64,000 bases of DNA from Burkholderiales bacterium (GTDB taxonomy: Bacteria > Pseudomonadota > Gammaproteobacteria > Burkholderiales > SG8-39): contig JAOSJV010000001.1 in assembly GCA_027493935.1 (NCBI GenBank), positions 2,069,157 through 2,133,156 of the forward strand, read 5' to 3'. Below are positions 34,936-44,282 of this stretch, piece after piece (positions within the stretch are counted from its first letter, which is position 1; every line of letters begins with the position of its first letter). The notes below the pieces were generated by a model that saw only the letters and a list, made by a program, of their open reading frames with translations, searched no databases and had not been told where the DNA came from. The translations under genes and the position numbers were made by a program.

Positions 34936-36651
34936 ATGCCAGGGTCCGCTGCTCGCTCGGTCGCCGAGCTGGTGGTCGATTTTCTCGTCGCGCGCAAGGT
35001 CGACCGCGTGTTCGGGCTGCAGGGCGGGCACATCCAGCCGATCTGGGACCAGCTCGGCCGGCGCGGGGTGCGCATCATCGACGTGCGCGACGAGGGCGCC
35101 GCGGTGCACATGGCGCACGCACACGCCGCGCTGACAGGCGAGCTCGGCGTCGCGATGGCCACCGCCGGCCCTGGCGTAACCAATTGCGTGACCGCGATGG
35201 CGAACGCGCAGCTCGAGCGCGTTCCGGTGCTGCTGATCGGCGGCTGCGCGCCGCGCGCGCAGGAGGATCTCGGGCCGCTGCAGGGCATCGCGCATACCGA
35301 GATCCTGCAGCCGGTGGCGCGACTCGCGCGAACACTGCGCGTCCCGGACAACGTGCTGCGCGACCTGGACAAGGCCGCAAGCGCCGCACTCGGCGACGGT
35401 GGCGCTCCCGGACCCGCGTACGTCGAGATTCCCACCGACGTGCTGCGCGAACCGGTCGCGCCCGGCGTCGTGCTTGCGGAATTCCTGCGATCGCGCGCGC
35501 CGCGGCATCTCCACCCCGACCCTTCGGACGTCGAGCGCGCGGCGCAGGCGATTGCCGGCGCGAGGCGGCCGCTCGTGCTGACCGGCCGCGGCGCGCTGCA
35601 GGCGCGCGCGGCGCTCGTGCGCCTGCTCGACCGGACCCGGGCAGCCTATCTCGATACGCAGGAAAGCCGCGGGCTCTTGCCCGCCGAGCACGCCTCGGTG
35701 GTCGGTGCCGTGCGCGCCCGGGCGATGCAGGAGGCCGACCTGGTCGTCGTGGTGGGGCGCAAGCTCGACTACCAGGTGGGCTATGGCTCGCCGGCCGTGT
35801 TTCCCCGCGCGCGGTTCGTGCGCATTGCCGACTGCTGGGAGGAACTGCGCGAGAACCGGCGCGGCGAGGTCGAGTTGCTGGCGAGCCCGGAGATCGCGCT
35901 GGCCGAGATCGCCCGAATGCTGCCACCGGCGCCGACGCGGCTCGACTCGGCGTGGGTCGAGGGGCTGCGACGGGAGCACCTGGAGCGCGCGGCGCGCTAC
36001 GCGGACGCGATGCAGGGCGCTCCGGCCGGCAAGGATGGGCACATGCATCCGAACCGCATCTTCGCCGCGCTTCGCCAAGTGCTCGCCGCGGATTCGATCG
36101 CCATCGCCGATGGCGGCGACATCCTGAGCTTCGCGCGCGCCGGCCTCAACGCGACGACCTACCTCGACTCGGGCGCGTTCGGCTGCCTGGGCGTCGGGGT
36201 GCCCTACGGCATCGCCGCTGCGCTCGCCTTCCCGGGGCGGCAGGTCGTGGTCGTGAGCGGCGACGGCGCGTTCGGCATCAACGCGATGGAGATCGATACG
36301 GCGAAACGGCACGACGCCACGGCCGTCTTCGTCATCGCCAACAACGCGGCCTGGAACATCGAGCGGATCGACCAGGAGCTGAACTACGGCGGGCGGGTGG
36401 TCGGGACCACGCTCCAGTACGCCGATTACGCGATGATGGCGCGCGCGTTCGGACTGCACGCCGAGCGGGTGACCGACCCCGCCGAGCTACCGCGCGCGCT
36501 CGGCGCGGCGCTCGCAAGAGCGCCGGCGCTGCTCGACGTCGTGGTGACGCGGCACGCGGTGTCCTCCGACGCCGGCAAGGGGCTCGGCTGGGTGCCCGAC
36601 TACCAGGCGCTCACCGCCTGGGACGAAGCCGAGCGCCGGCGGCGCGGCTGA
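34936..36651 (+). CDS. Thiamine diphosphate-dependent enzyme, acetolactate synthase-like
   Basis: 571 residues with the three-domain POX/ALS fold. N-terminal Pyr domain: FGLQGGHIQPIWDQL, with the activating Glu in RDEGAAVHMAHAHA and VAMATAGPGVTNCVTAMANA. Middle domain: RRPLVLTGRGALQ. C-terminal PP domain: the ThDP motif GDGAFGINAMEIDTAKRH ... NNAAWNIE (GDG-N27-NN type). The ATG at 34936 follows an ideal AGGAGG. Such enzymes include acetolactate synthase, benzoylformate decarboxylase and 2-hydroxyacyl-CoA lyase. The neighbouring acyl-CoA ligase and HSD10-like gene favour an acyl-CoA-linked carboligase or lyase, but this is not provable from sequence. No ALS small subunit is present, which argues against branched-chain amino acid synthesis. 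Confidence 0.85.
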   Translation: MPGSAARSVAELVVDFLVARKVDRVFGLQGGHIQPIWDQLGRRGVRIIDVRDEGAAVHMAHAHAALTGELGVAMATAGPGVTNCVTAMANAQLERVPVLLIGGCAPRAQEDLGPLQGIAHTEILQPVARLARTLRVPDNVLRDLDKAASAALGDGGAPGPAYVEIPTDVLREPVAPGVVLAEFLRSRAPRHLHPDPSDVERAAQAIAGARRPLVLTGRGALQARAALVRLLDRTRAAYLDTQESRGLLPAEHASVVGAVRARAMQEADLVVVVGRKLDYQVGYGSPAVFPRARFVRIADCWEELRENRRGEVELLASPEIALAEIARMLPPAPTRLDSAWVEGLRREHLERAARYADAMQGAPAGKDGHMHPNRIFAALRQVLAADSIAIADGGDILSFARAGLNATTYLDSGAFGCLGVGVPYGIAAALAFPGRQVVVVSGDGAFGINAMEIDTAKRHDATAVFVIANNAAWNIERIDQELNYGGRVVGTTLQYADYAMMARAFGLHAERVTDPAELPRALGAALARAPALLDVVVTRHAVSSDAGKGLGWVPDYQALTAWDEAERRRRG

Positions 36652-36687
36652 GCGCCACGCGCGCTCCCCGATCGGCGGAAATCCGTC

Positions 36688-38255
36688 ATGGATCAGCTGC
36701 TCAATCTCGGCGCGGCGGTGCGCGTGCACGCGCAGCTCACGCCCGACAAGATCGGCGCGCGCGATCTTGCGCGCTCGTTGACCTACCGGCAATGGAACGA
36801 GCGCGCTTGCCGCCTGGCGAACGCGCTGCTCGGCGCCGGGCTGGCCAAGGGCGATCGGATCGCGATCCTCGCCTACAACTGCGTGGCGTGGCTCGAGATC
36901 TACGTCGCGACCGCGAAGGCCGGGCTGGTCGCGGTGCCGGTCAACTTCCGCCTGCTCGGCGGAGAGGTCCGGTACATCGTCGAGGACGCCGGAGCGCAGG
37001 CGTTGATCGTGCAGGACGACCTGGTCGAGCGGGTCGAGGAGATCCGCGCGGAACTGCCCGTGCCGCCGTCCAACTACATCCACTTCGGCGCGGAGAGGAC
37101 GCCGGCGGGCTACCGATCGTACGAGGAGCTCATCGGGTGGGGCGCCCCCGCCGAACCGCAGGTTGCGGTTGATCCCGCGGACGCATGGGCGTTCATGTAC
37201 ACCTCGGGCACCACCGGGCGGCCGAAGGGTGCGATCCGGACGCACGCGGCGAGCGCGCTGCTCGCCTTGATCACCGCGCTCGACCAGGGTTTCACACGTG
37301 ACGATGCGGGCCTCCTGGTGATGCCGCTCTGCCATTCGAACTCGCTCTGGTACGCGACTCTGCTCGGCTACACCGGCGCGAGCTGCATGATCTACGACCG
37401 CAAGAGCTTCGACGCCGAACACGTCCTGCGCGTCCTCGCCGAGGAGCGCCTGACCTTCACGTCGCTCGTGCCGACGCACTACATCATGATGCTGGGACTG
37501 CCCGCCGCGACCCCGCGCGCGCTACGGCGCGAGCGGCGTGAACAAGCTCCTGATCTCCTCGGCGCCGGCACGACGCGAGACCAAGCTCGCGATCCTGGAG
37601 CAATTCCGGGGTTGTCGGCTCCTGGAGGGCTACGGCTCCACGGAGGCGGGCTGGGTGACGGTGCTGCGGCCGGAGGAGCAGCTCGACAAGCTCGGGTCGA
37701 TCGGCCGTGAGCTCACCGGGTCGGCGCGGATCCGGCTGCTCGACGACGCCGGAAACGAGGTGCCCGGGGGCGAGGTGGGCGAGCTCTATTCGTGCACGCC
37801 ATACGCGTTTGCCGGCTACTGGAACCTGCCGGATAAGACCGCCGAGGCGTTCCGCGGGAACTACTGCACCGTGGGCGACATGGCGCGGCGCGAGGCGGAC
37901 GGCTACTACTACCTGGTCGACCGCAAGAAGAACATGATCATCAGCGGCGGGGAGAACGTCTATCCGTCGGAGGTCGAGAGCCTGCTCGGCGCGCATCCGC
38001 AGATCAAGGACGTCGCGGTCGTCGGCGTGCCGCACGACAAGTGGGGGCGAGGCGGTGCACGCAGTGATCATCCTGCATGCCGGGCAGAGCGCCACCGAGG
38101 CCGAGATCCTCGACTGGTGCCGCGACAAGATCGCAGGCTACAAGCGGCCGCGGTCGGTCGTCTTCGTACGCGACGAGGACATGCCGCGCACGGCGACCGG
38201 CAAGGTCCTGCACCGCATCCTGCGCGACCGCTACGCGTCCAAGCCGGGGCCTTGA
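36688..38255 (+). CDS. AMP-forming acyl-CoA synthetase/ligase, with two frame breaks
   Basis: ANL-superfamily ligase: MYTSGTTGRPKGAI is the phosphate-binding A3 loop; LLEGYGSTEAG is A5; VGDMARREADGYYYLVDRKK holds the ATP-ribose Asp and hinge; ENVYPSEVE follows; and the catalytic Lys is in RTATGKVLHR. The frame breaks near 37520 and near 38047, where a G5 run replaces G4 (restoring HDKWGEAVHAVIILHAG). Corrected length is 521 residues, normal for the family. It activates a carboxylic acid to its CoA thioester via an adenylate; the acid is unknown. It begins 36 bases after the TPP enzyme gene and probably shares its transcript. Its end converges on the gamma-carbonic anhydrase gene, 20 bases away. 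Confidence 0.87.
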
Positions 38256-38275
38256 GCGGCTCGCCGGCGCGCGCG

Positions 38276-38821
38276 TCAAGCGCCGACGCCGGGCAGCGCC
38301 TGTGGCACGAGCTCGCGGCGGTAGCGCCGGCTCTTCGCGACGTAGCTGTCGGCGGCATGCTGCAGCAACTCGAGCTCCGCCGGCTTGAGATCGCGCACCA
38401 CCTTGCCTGGCTGGCCGAGCACGAGGACGCCCTCGGGAATGCGCTTGCCCTCCGGGATCAGCGTATTCGCGCCGATCAGCGTGTTCTTGCCGACCACCGC
38501 GTGGTTCATGACGACGGCGCCGATGCCAATCAGGCAGCCGTCACCGATAGTGCAGCCGTGCAGCATGACCATGTGGCCGACGGAAACGCTCGCCCCGACC
38601 GTGAGCGGGATGCCCGGATCCGGGTGCAGCACGCAGGTGTCCTGGATGTTGGAGCGGTCACCGATGGTGATGAGCTCGTTGTCACCGCGAATCACGCACT
38701 TGAACCAGACGCTCGCCTCGTTGCCGATGACGACCGCGCCGATCACCGTCGCGTCGGGCGCGATGTACCACTCCGGACCGCGGAACTGCACCTTGCGCTC
38801 GCCGAGCGAATAAACCGGCAC
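38276..38821 (-). CDS. Gamma-carbonic anhydrase family protein (left-handed beta-helix)
   Basis: 181 residues of hexapeptide repeats (VIGAVVIGNEASVWFKCVIR; GKNTLIGANTLIPEGKRIPE). Three metal-ligand histidines of gamma-carbonic anhydrases are in place: VLHPDP, SVGHMVM and LHGCTIG. RGDNELITIGDRSNIQDTCV is the usual signature of the YrdA/PaaY-like branch, which may hydrate CO2 or act as a thioesterase or metal-binding trimer. The GTG start at 38821 has GGAGGTGGGA upstream and gives the family N-terminus (VPVYSLGERKVQF); the longer frame has no support. The gene is divergent from an alpha/beta hydrolase, sharing a 79-base promoter region. Confidence 0.9.
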   Translation of the reverse strand: MPVYSLGERKVQFRGPEWYIAPDATVIGAVVIGNEASVWFKCVIRGDNELITIGDRSNIQDTCVLHPDPGIPLTVGASVSVGHMVMLHGCTIGDGCLIGIGAVVMNHAVVGKNTLIGANTLIPEGKRIPEGVLVLGQPGKVVRDLKPAELELLQHAADSYVAKSRRYRRELVPQALPGVGA

Positions 38822-38850
38822 GCTCCCACCTCCGCAATGTCGCGTCGGCT

Positions 38851-38894
38851 GCGATGGTAGCAGAGGCCGCGGCCGCGCCCTTTGGTACCATCGC
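38851..38894. promoter_or_regulatory. Divergent promoter region with a 9-base inverted repeat
   Basis: GCGATGGTA at 38851-38859 and TACCATCGC at 38886-38894 are perfect inverted copies 26 bases apart. Each contains TACCAT facing outward toward the gamma-carbonic anhydrase gene or the hydrolase gene, so the arms may be the two -10 elements or a regulator site. A similar TACCATCG occurs 16 bases before the next gene at 39827. Confidence 0.4.
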
Positions 38895-38900
38895 TGCGCC

Positions 38901-39783
38901 ATGGCCACGATCACGCCGAGCGAGTCGGTCTTCGTCTCCGTGCGCGGGCTGCGCTACCACTGCCGCTGCTGGGGTGATCGCTACCGCCCGCGGATCTTCC
39001 TGCTGCACGGCTGGATGGACGTGTCCGCGTCATTCCAGTTCCTGGTCGACGCGCTCGAGGGGGGACTGGCGCGTGATCGCGCCCGACTGGCGCGGGTACG
39101 GCCTGACCGAGCATGGCCGATCGGACTGCTACTGGTTCCCCGACTACCTCGCCGATCTCGACGCGCTGCTCGCGCACTTCGAGCCCGACCGGCCCGCCAC
39201 GCTCGTCGGGCACAGCATGGGAGGCAACGTCGCCTGCTTGTATGCCGGCGCCCGGCCCGAGCGCGTCGGCGCGCTCGTGAATCTGGAGGGGTTCGGGCTT
39301 GCGGCGAGCGATTCGGCGCGGGCGCCGGAGCGCTTGGCGAAGTGGCTGGACGAGCTCGCACGCGCACGCGCCTTTCGCGAATATGCGAGTTTCGCCGAGC
39401 TCGCGGCGCGGCTGCGGGCGGAGAACCCGCGCCTGTCCAGCGGGCGCGCCGAGTACCTCGCGCGGCACTGGGGTGCGATGCGCGCGGAGGGCGCAGGCGT
39501 GCGTCTGCGCGCGGATCCCGCGCACAAGATCGTGAACCCGGTGCCGTATCGCCTGGCCGAGGCGGAGGCCTGCTGGCGCAGCGTGCGCGCTCCGGTGCTG
39601 TGGGTCGAGGGCGCCGAGTCTGATACGCCGCGCCGCCTCGGGCTCGGCGACGCCGATCTCGCCGCTCGCCGCGCGTGCTTCGCCGACCTGACGCTGCGGG
39701 TGCTGCCCGGGGCCGGCCACATGATTCATCACGACCAGCCGGAGGCGCTCGCGCGCGCGATCGAGGACTTTCTGCGCACCTGA
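38901..39783 (+). CDS. Alpha/beta hydrolase, interrupted by a 1-base insertion
   Basis: The protein has the alpha/beta hydrolase fold: IFLLHGWMDVSASFQFLVDA (oxyanion HG), RVIAPDWRGYGLTEH, and the nucleophile elbow VGHSMGGNVACLYAG with Ser as nucleophile. VLWVEGAESD carries the candidate acid and LPGAGHMIHHDQPE the catalytic His. The frame breaks at 39061, where a G6 run stands for G5; removing one G joins ALEGDWRVIAPDW and yields 293 residues. The substrate is unknown (ester, lactone, thioester or epoxide are all possible for this fold). It starts with ATG at 38901 in a region divergent from the gamma-carbonic anhydrase gene and is followed by the PHP-domain gene after 43 bases. Confidence 0.87.
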
Positions 39784-39826
39784 AAACGGGGCCGGGCGGG
39801 CGCCGCGTGCTACCATCGTCGCGGCG

Positions 39827-40666
39827 ATGAGCGCTTCGGGCGAGAACTTCGATCTGCATTGCCATTCGAGCGCATCGGACGGCGTGCTGACGCCTGCCGA
39901 GCTCGTGCGGCGCGCTGCCGACCGCGGCGTGCCGATGCTCGCGCTCACAGACCACGACGAGCTCGGCGCGCTCGCCGAGGCGCGCGGGCGCGCTGCGGCA
40001 CTCGGCGTTCGCCTCGTCGACGGCGTCGAGATCTCGGTGACCTGGCGCACCACCACCGTCCACGTCGTCGGGCTCGGAATCGATCCGGCCAACGGGACCT
40101 TGAGGCGCGGATTGGAGAAGGTGCGCGGCAGCCGCGCGGCGCGCGCCGCGCGCATCGCCGAGGGACTCGCCGCGGCGGGCATCCCGGACAGCCTGGCGGG
40201 CGCGTACGCGCAGGCCCGGAACCCGCGACTGATCGGGCGCACACATTTCGCCCGCTTCCTGGTCGAGCGCGGCCACGCGCGCGACGTGAAATCGGTATTC
40301 GATCGCTATCTGGTGGCGGGGCGGCCCGGCCATGTACCGCACCGGTGGGCCGAGCTCGCCGACGCGGTCGGATGGATCCGCGCGGCGGGCGGTCGCGCGG
40401 TGGTGGCGCATCCGGGCCGCTACAAGATTCATCGCGGCGCCATGCGTGAGCTGCTCGCGGAGTTCCGGGCCGCCGGCGGCGAGGGCATCGAAGTGGTGAC
40501 AGGCAGCCATCGTCGCGACCAGTACGGCGAGTTCGCCGCGCTCGCCCGCGAGCTCGATCTCCTCGCGTCGCGCGGGTCGGACTTCCACGCCCCGGGCGAG
40601 GGCGCCGATCTCGGCGCGCTGCCGCCGCTGCCGGGCGGCCTGAGGCCAGTCTGGCACGACTGGTAA
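39827..40666 (+). CDS. rnm: PHP-domain phosphoesterase, RNase AM (YciV/TrpH) family
   Basis: 279 residues. Metal-binding PHP motifs: FDLHCHSSASDGVLTP, LALTDHDELGAL, then VEISVTWRTTTVHVVGLGID, GGRAVVAHPGRYK and SRGSDFHAPGE at the C-terminus. The insert between 110 and 190, with RTHFARFLVERGHA and VPHRWAELADAVGWI, is typical of the YciV/TrpH branch. E. coli YciV is a 5'-3' exoribonuclease, RNase AM, that trims rRNA 5' ends and degrades short RNA. The gene is followed without gap by the YciO-like gene (TAAGTG), the same order as yciV-yciO in many proteobacteria, which supports both calls. Confidence 0.9.
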   Translation: MSASGENFDLHCHSSASDGVLTPAELVRRAADRGVPMLALTDHDELGALAEARGRAAALGVRLVDGVEISVTWRTTTVHVVGLGIDPANGTLRRGLEKVRGSRAARAARIAEGLAAAGIPDSLAGAYAQARNPRLIGRTHFARFLVERGHARDVKSVFDRYLVAGRPGHVPHRWAELADAVGWIRAAGGRAVVAHPGRYKIHRGAMRELLAEFRAAGGEGIEVVTGSHRRDQYGEFAALARELDLLASRGSDFHAPGEGADLGALPPLPGGLRPVWHDW

Positions 40667-41291
40667 GTGGCGCAGTACTTCGCGGTCCACCCGACCACGC
40701 CACAGCCGCGCCTGATCGCGCGCGCGGCCGGGATCGTGCGCGCGGGTGGGGTCGTCGCGTACCCGACCGACTCGTGCTATGCGCTCGGCTGCCGCATCGG
40801 CGACAAGGACGCGATGGTCAGGCTGCGGCGCATCCGCGGCGTCGACGAGCGCCATCACCTCACGCTGATGTGCCGGGATCTCGCCGAGGTCGGCGCCTAC
40901 GCGCACGTGGACAACGTCCGCTTCCGGCTGCTCAGGAAGCTGACCCCGGGAAGCTACACCTTCATCCTCGAGGCTTCGCGAGAGGTGCCGCGCCGCCTGA
41001 TGCACCCGAAGCGGCGCACGATCGGCGTGCGCATACCGGATCACGCGGTCGCGCTGGCGCTGCTCGCGGAGCTCGGCGAGCCGCTGCTCTCGAGCACGCT
41101 CGTGCTGCCCGGCGACGCCGAGCCGCTGAACGACGCCGGTGAGATCCGCGCGCGGCTCGAGCGGCAGGTCGACCTGGTGCTGGACGCCGGGGCGTGCGGC
41201 ATCGAGCCCACCACCGTGGTGGACCTGACCGGGCCGTCGCCGGAGGTGCTGCGCAAAGGGCCGCGGCGCGACCGAGGCGCTGTCGCGCTGA
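40667..41291 (+). CDS. YciO/Sua5-family L-threonylcarbamoyladenylate synthase-like protein, interrupted by a 1-base insertion
   Basis: The YrdC/Sua5 fold is clear: GIVRAGGVVAYPTDSCYALG (KRxTN-type region near the start), RIRGVDERHHLTLMCRDL, and LTPGSYTFILEASREVPRRL, PKRRTIGVRIPDH. Sua5/YrdC enzymes make threonylcarbamoyl-AMP for tRNA t6A; the YciO branch is a paralogue whose role is less certain. The ending TVVDLTGPSPEVLRKG is followed by an extra C near 41260. Removing it gives RGATEALSR and a stop at 41289-41291, for 207 residues, the normal length. Without that correction the frame runs a further 131 bases into an intergenic repeat, giving a false C-terminal tail. GTG start at 40667 touches the rnm stop. 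Confidence 0.85.
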
Positions 41292-41322
41292 TCGCCTCTG
41301 CTAGAATAGAAGCCGGCTCTCA

Positions 41323-41437
41323 AATTTCCGATGCGATCGCGAGAACGGGGATCCACAAGGCGCGTGCCCCTCGTTCCTACCACCCCGGTTCAGGAAGAAG
41401 CGCGCCCGCGATTCCGAGATAGCTTCTAGACAGTTCA
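41323..41437. repeat. Dispersed intergenic element, copy related to 60767-60880
   Basis: From about CTCAAATTTCC to GAGATAGCTTCTAG this stretch aligns along its length with 60767-60880, sharing GATCGCGA, GGGGAT..ACAAGG, GGAAGAAGC.CG, and AGCTTCTA. It lies in the gap upstream of the M50 peptidase gene. A TAGAAT at 41302-41307 is a possible -10 element for that gene. Confidence 0.5.
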
Positions 41438-41455
41438 CCCGCCCCTCCCCGCTCG

Positions 41456-42119
41456 ATGGAATTCAACCTCGTCCAGACGATCGCCATCTATGCGCTTCCG
41501 GTCATCTTCGCGATCACGTTTCACGAAGCGGCGCATGGCTACGTCGCCCGCCATTTCGGCGACATGACGGCGCACCGGCTGGGCCGGATCAGCCTGAACC
41601 CGCTGCGCCACATCGACCTGGTGGGCACGATCGTGGTTCCGCTGGTGATCCTGGTGGTGAGCAAGCTGTTCGGCGGAGGCGGCCTGCTGTTCGGCTGGGC
41701 GAAGCCGGTGCCGGTCAACTTCCATGCCCTGCGCCGTCCGAAGCGCGATATGCTGTGGGTGGCCGCCGCCGGTCCCGGCGCGAACTTGCTGATGGCATGC
41801 ATGTGGGCGGTGACGCTCAAGGCGGCGCTCGCCATGCCGGGCGGCTACTTCTCGGCGCCGCTCGCTTTCATGGCGCAGGCGGGCATCCTGATCAATGTCG
41901 TGCTGATGCTGCTCAACCTGCTGCCGATCCTGCCGCTCGACGGCGGGCGCATCCTGGCGAGCCTGCTGCCGGAGTCTGCGGCGGTCTCCTACCTGCGGCT
42001 CGAGCCGCTCGGGTTCCCGATCCTGCTCGCGCTGTCTCTTCACCAATATGCTCGGCATGATCCTGAATCCGATGATTGCAGCGTCGCTGCAGGTCATAGA
42101 GACGGTTTTCCGGATCTAG
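41456..42119 (+). CDS. Site-2 protease family (M50) membrane metalloprotease, interrupted by a 1-base insertion
   Basis: Small polytopic M50-type protease. The zinc motif HExxH is FHEAAHGYVARHFGD near residue 22, and the second motif is NLLPILPLDGGRI near residue 160, the LDG form that supplies the third ligand. Hydrophobic segments surround both (VQTIAIYALPVIFAITF; LVGTIVVPLVILVVSKLF). The frame breaks near 42037 at CTGTCTCTTC for an expected CTGCTCTTC. Removing the T restores TNMLGMILNPMIAASLQVIE and a stop at 42117-42119, giving 220 residues. Such YwhC-like proteins cleave substrates within the membrane; the substrate is unknown. It is upstream of trpS, a usual betaproteobacterial neighbour. 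Confidence 0.87.
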
Positions 42120-42131
42120 TGCCAGATCAAC

Positions 42132-42248
42132 ATGCTCATCGAGCACTGCAACCAGCATCCCAGGCCGTTCAGGCGGACCGCCACCGCCGAGTCGATCCTG
42201 TGCAAGCTCGAGCGACTCTGCGAAGTCGTTCACGCCATGCAACGCTAG
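42132..42248 (+). CDS. Possible small ORF between the M50 protease gene and trpS
   Basis: A 38-residue frame opening MLIEHCNQHPRPFRRTATAE and ending LCEVVHAMQR fills most of the 148-base gap before trpS. It has three cysteines and is basic. No ribosome-binding site precedes the ATG and no family is recognised. It contains no tryptophan, so it is not a Trp-leader peptide. Likely fortuitous, but it is clean of stops and listed as the only content of the gap. Confidence 0.2.
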   Translation: MLIEHCNQHPRPFRRTATAESILCKLERLCEVVHAMQR

Positions 42249-42267
42249 GGCAGGAGCGTCGCCAGAA

Positions 42268-43470
42268 ATGTACCCCGAGCGCGTCGTCTCCGGCATGCGG
42301 CCCACCGGCGCGCTGCACCTCGGCCACTTCCACGGCGCGTTGAAGAACTGGGTCAGGCTGCAGAGCGAGTATCCCTGCTTCTATTTCGTCGCCGACTGGC
42401 ATGCGCTCACCACGCACTACGAGGAGCCCGAGGTGGTGGAGCAGAACGCGTGGGAGATGGTGATCGACTGGCTCGCCGCCGGGATCGACCCGGCGCAGGC
42501 GACGTTGTTCATCCAGTCGCGCGTCCCGGAGCACGCCGAACTGCACACGCTGCTCTCGATGATCACCCCGCTCGGCTGGCTGGAGCGGGTGCCGACCTAC
42601 AAGGACCAGCAGGAGAAGCTTGCCGACCGCGACCTCGCCACCTACGGCTTCCTCGGCTATCCGCTGCTGCAGAGCGCCGACGTGCTGATCTACCGCGCGA
42701 AGTACGTGCCGGTGGGTGAGGACCAGGTGCCGCACGTCGAGTTCATGCGCGAGATCGCGCGTCGCTTCAATCACATCTTCGGCCGCGAGCCGGGCTTCGA
42801 GGAGAAGGCGAAGGCGGCGGTGAAGAAGCTCGGCAGCCGCAAGGCGAAGCTCTACGACCAGCTGCGCACGCGCTACCAGGAGAGGGGGTGACGAAGGCGC
42901 GCTCGAGACCGCGCGCGCCCTGCTCGACGAGGCGCAGAACCTGTCCCAGGGCGACCGCGAGCGCCTGTTCGGTTACCTCGAGGAGGCGGGCGCGTGATCC
43001 TGGTCGAGCCGGACGTCCTGCTGACCGAGGCCTCGCGCCTGCCGGGGCTGGACGGGCAGAAGATGTCGAAGTCCTACAACAACACGATCGGGCTGCGCGA
43101 GGACGCCGCGACGGTGACCCGCAAGATTCGTACGATGCCGACCGATCCGGCGCGCGTGAAGCGCAACGATCCGGGCGATCCGGCGAAGTGTCCGGTGTGG
43201 CAGTTCCACCTTGCCTACTCGGACCAGGAGACCAAGGAGTGGGTCCAGCGAGGCTGCCGCAGCGCCGGCATCGGCTGCCTGGACTGCAAGCAGCCGGTGA
43301 TCGATGCCGTCCTCGCCGAGCAGGCACCGATGCGCGAGCGCGCGCAACGCTATCTCGACGACCCGACGCTGGTGAAGAACATCGCGGCGGACGGCTGCGA
43401 CAAGGCGCGCGAGCTCGCCCGCGAGACGATGCGCGAGGTGCGCGAGGTCATGGGGCTCGCCTACTCATGA
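42268..43470 (+). CDS. trpS: Tryptophanyl-tRNA synthetase, long betaproteobacterial type, with two compensating indels
   Basis: Class I synthetase charging tRNA-Trp. The HIGH motif is TGALHLGHFHGALKNW, and the KMSKS motif is LDGQKMSKSYNNTIG. YKDQQEKLADRD and LLQSADVLIYRAKYVPVGED line the Trp site. Between residues 190 and 240 is the extra segment of this subgroup, EARALLDEAQNLSQGDRER-like, where the frame is broken: a G5 run for G4 at 42883 and a missing C near 42990. Correcting both gives exactly 400 residues. SAGIGCLDCKQPVIDAVLAE is the C-terminal signature of the long bacterial type. The stop overlaps the scpA ATG. Confidence 0.93.
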
Positions 43471-44282
43471 GCACCGTGGTGGAGCTGCGCCCGGACGGCG
43501 TGCAGCCGCCGATCGCGCGCGTACGCGGCGAGCCGTGGATCGACATCCCGGCCGACCTCTACATCCCGCCCGATGCGCTGGAGGTCGTTCTCGAGCATTT
43601 CGAGGGTCCGATGGACCTTCTGCTCTACCTGATCCGCCGCGCGAACCTCGACGTGCTCGACATCCCGATGGCGAAGGTAACAGCGCAGTACCTCGAATAC
43701 GTCGAGGCGATGCGGCACAAGAATCTCGAGCTCGCCGCCGAGTACCTGGTGATGGCGGCGATGCTGATGGAGATCAAGTCGCGCATGCTGCTGCCGCGGC
43801 CGAAGCACATCGAGGAGGAGGAGGACCCGCGTGCCGAGCTCGTGCGCAGGCTGCTCGAGTACGAGCGGATCAAGCTCGCGGCGCAGAAGCTCGACGCCTT
43901 GCCGCAACGCGGGCGCGACTTCGCCGCGATCGAGGTCTGGATCGACCAGACGGTGGTCGAGCGCCTGCCCGAGGTGAGCGTGCGTGACCTGGAGAACGCC
44001 TGGCGCCAGCTCCTCTCGCTCGCCCGGGTGCGACAGCACCACAAGGTCACGCGCGACGAGCTGTCGGTGCGCGAGCACATGACCGGTATCCTGCGGCAGC
44101 TCGCCGATGGCGGCTTCCGCGAGTTCGGCGAGCTCTTCGAACCCTGGCGCGGGGTCGCCGTGCTGGTGGTGAGCTTCCTCGCGCTGCTCGAGCTCGCGCG
44201 CGAGACCCTGATCGAAGTCACGCAGGCCGCGCCGTACGCCCCCATCTACGTTAAGCTGGCACGCCATGCTGAATCCGAGTGA
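43467..44282 (+). CDS. scpA: Segregation and condensation protein A (ScpA)
   Basis: 271 residues. The family block FEGPMDLLLYLIRRANLDVL is near residue 45, followed by IPMAKVTAQYLEYVEAMR and NLELAAEYLVMAAMLMEIKS. The C-terminal winged helix (FLALLELARETLIEVTQAA) contacts the Smc head. ScpA is the kleisin that bridges the Smc ATPase heads and recruits ScpB during chromosome segregation. ATG overlaps the trpS stop (ATGA), and the scpB ATG lies inside the last codons. Smc itself is encoded at the right end of the window, 18 kb away. Confidence 0.96.
   Translation: MSTVVELRPDGVQPPIARVRGEPWIDIPADLYIPPDALEVVLEHFEGPMDLLLYLIRRANLDVLDIPMAKVTAQYLEYVEAMRHKNLELAAEYLVMAAMLMEIKSRMLLPRPKHIEEEEDPRAELVRRLLEYERIKLAAQKLDALPQRGRDFAAIEVWIDQTVVERLPEVSVRDLENAWRQLLSLARVRQHHKVTRDELSVREHMTGILRQLADGGFREFGELFEPWRGVAVLVVSFLALLELARETLIEVTQAAPYAPIYVKLARHAESE

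Noticed and set aside
41292..41422. C-terminal extension of the YciO-like protein
   Set aside because: It arises from an extra C near 41260; correcting it gives a stop at 41291 and the standard length, and the extension region is an intergenic repeat.
42120..42343. C-terminal extension of the M50 protease into trpS
   Set aside because: A 1-base insertion near 42037 causes it; the corrected frame ends at 42119 with a normal family C-terminus.
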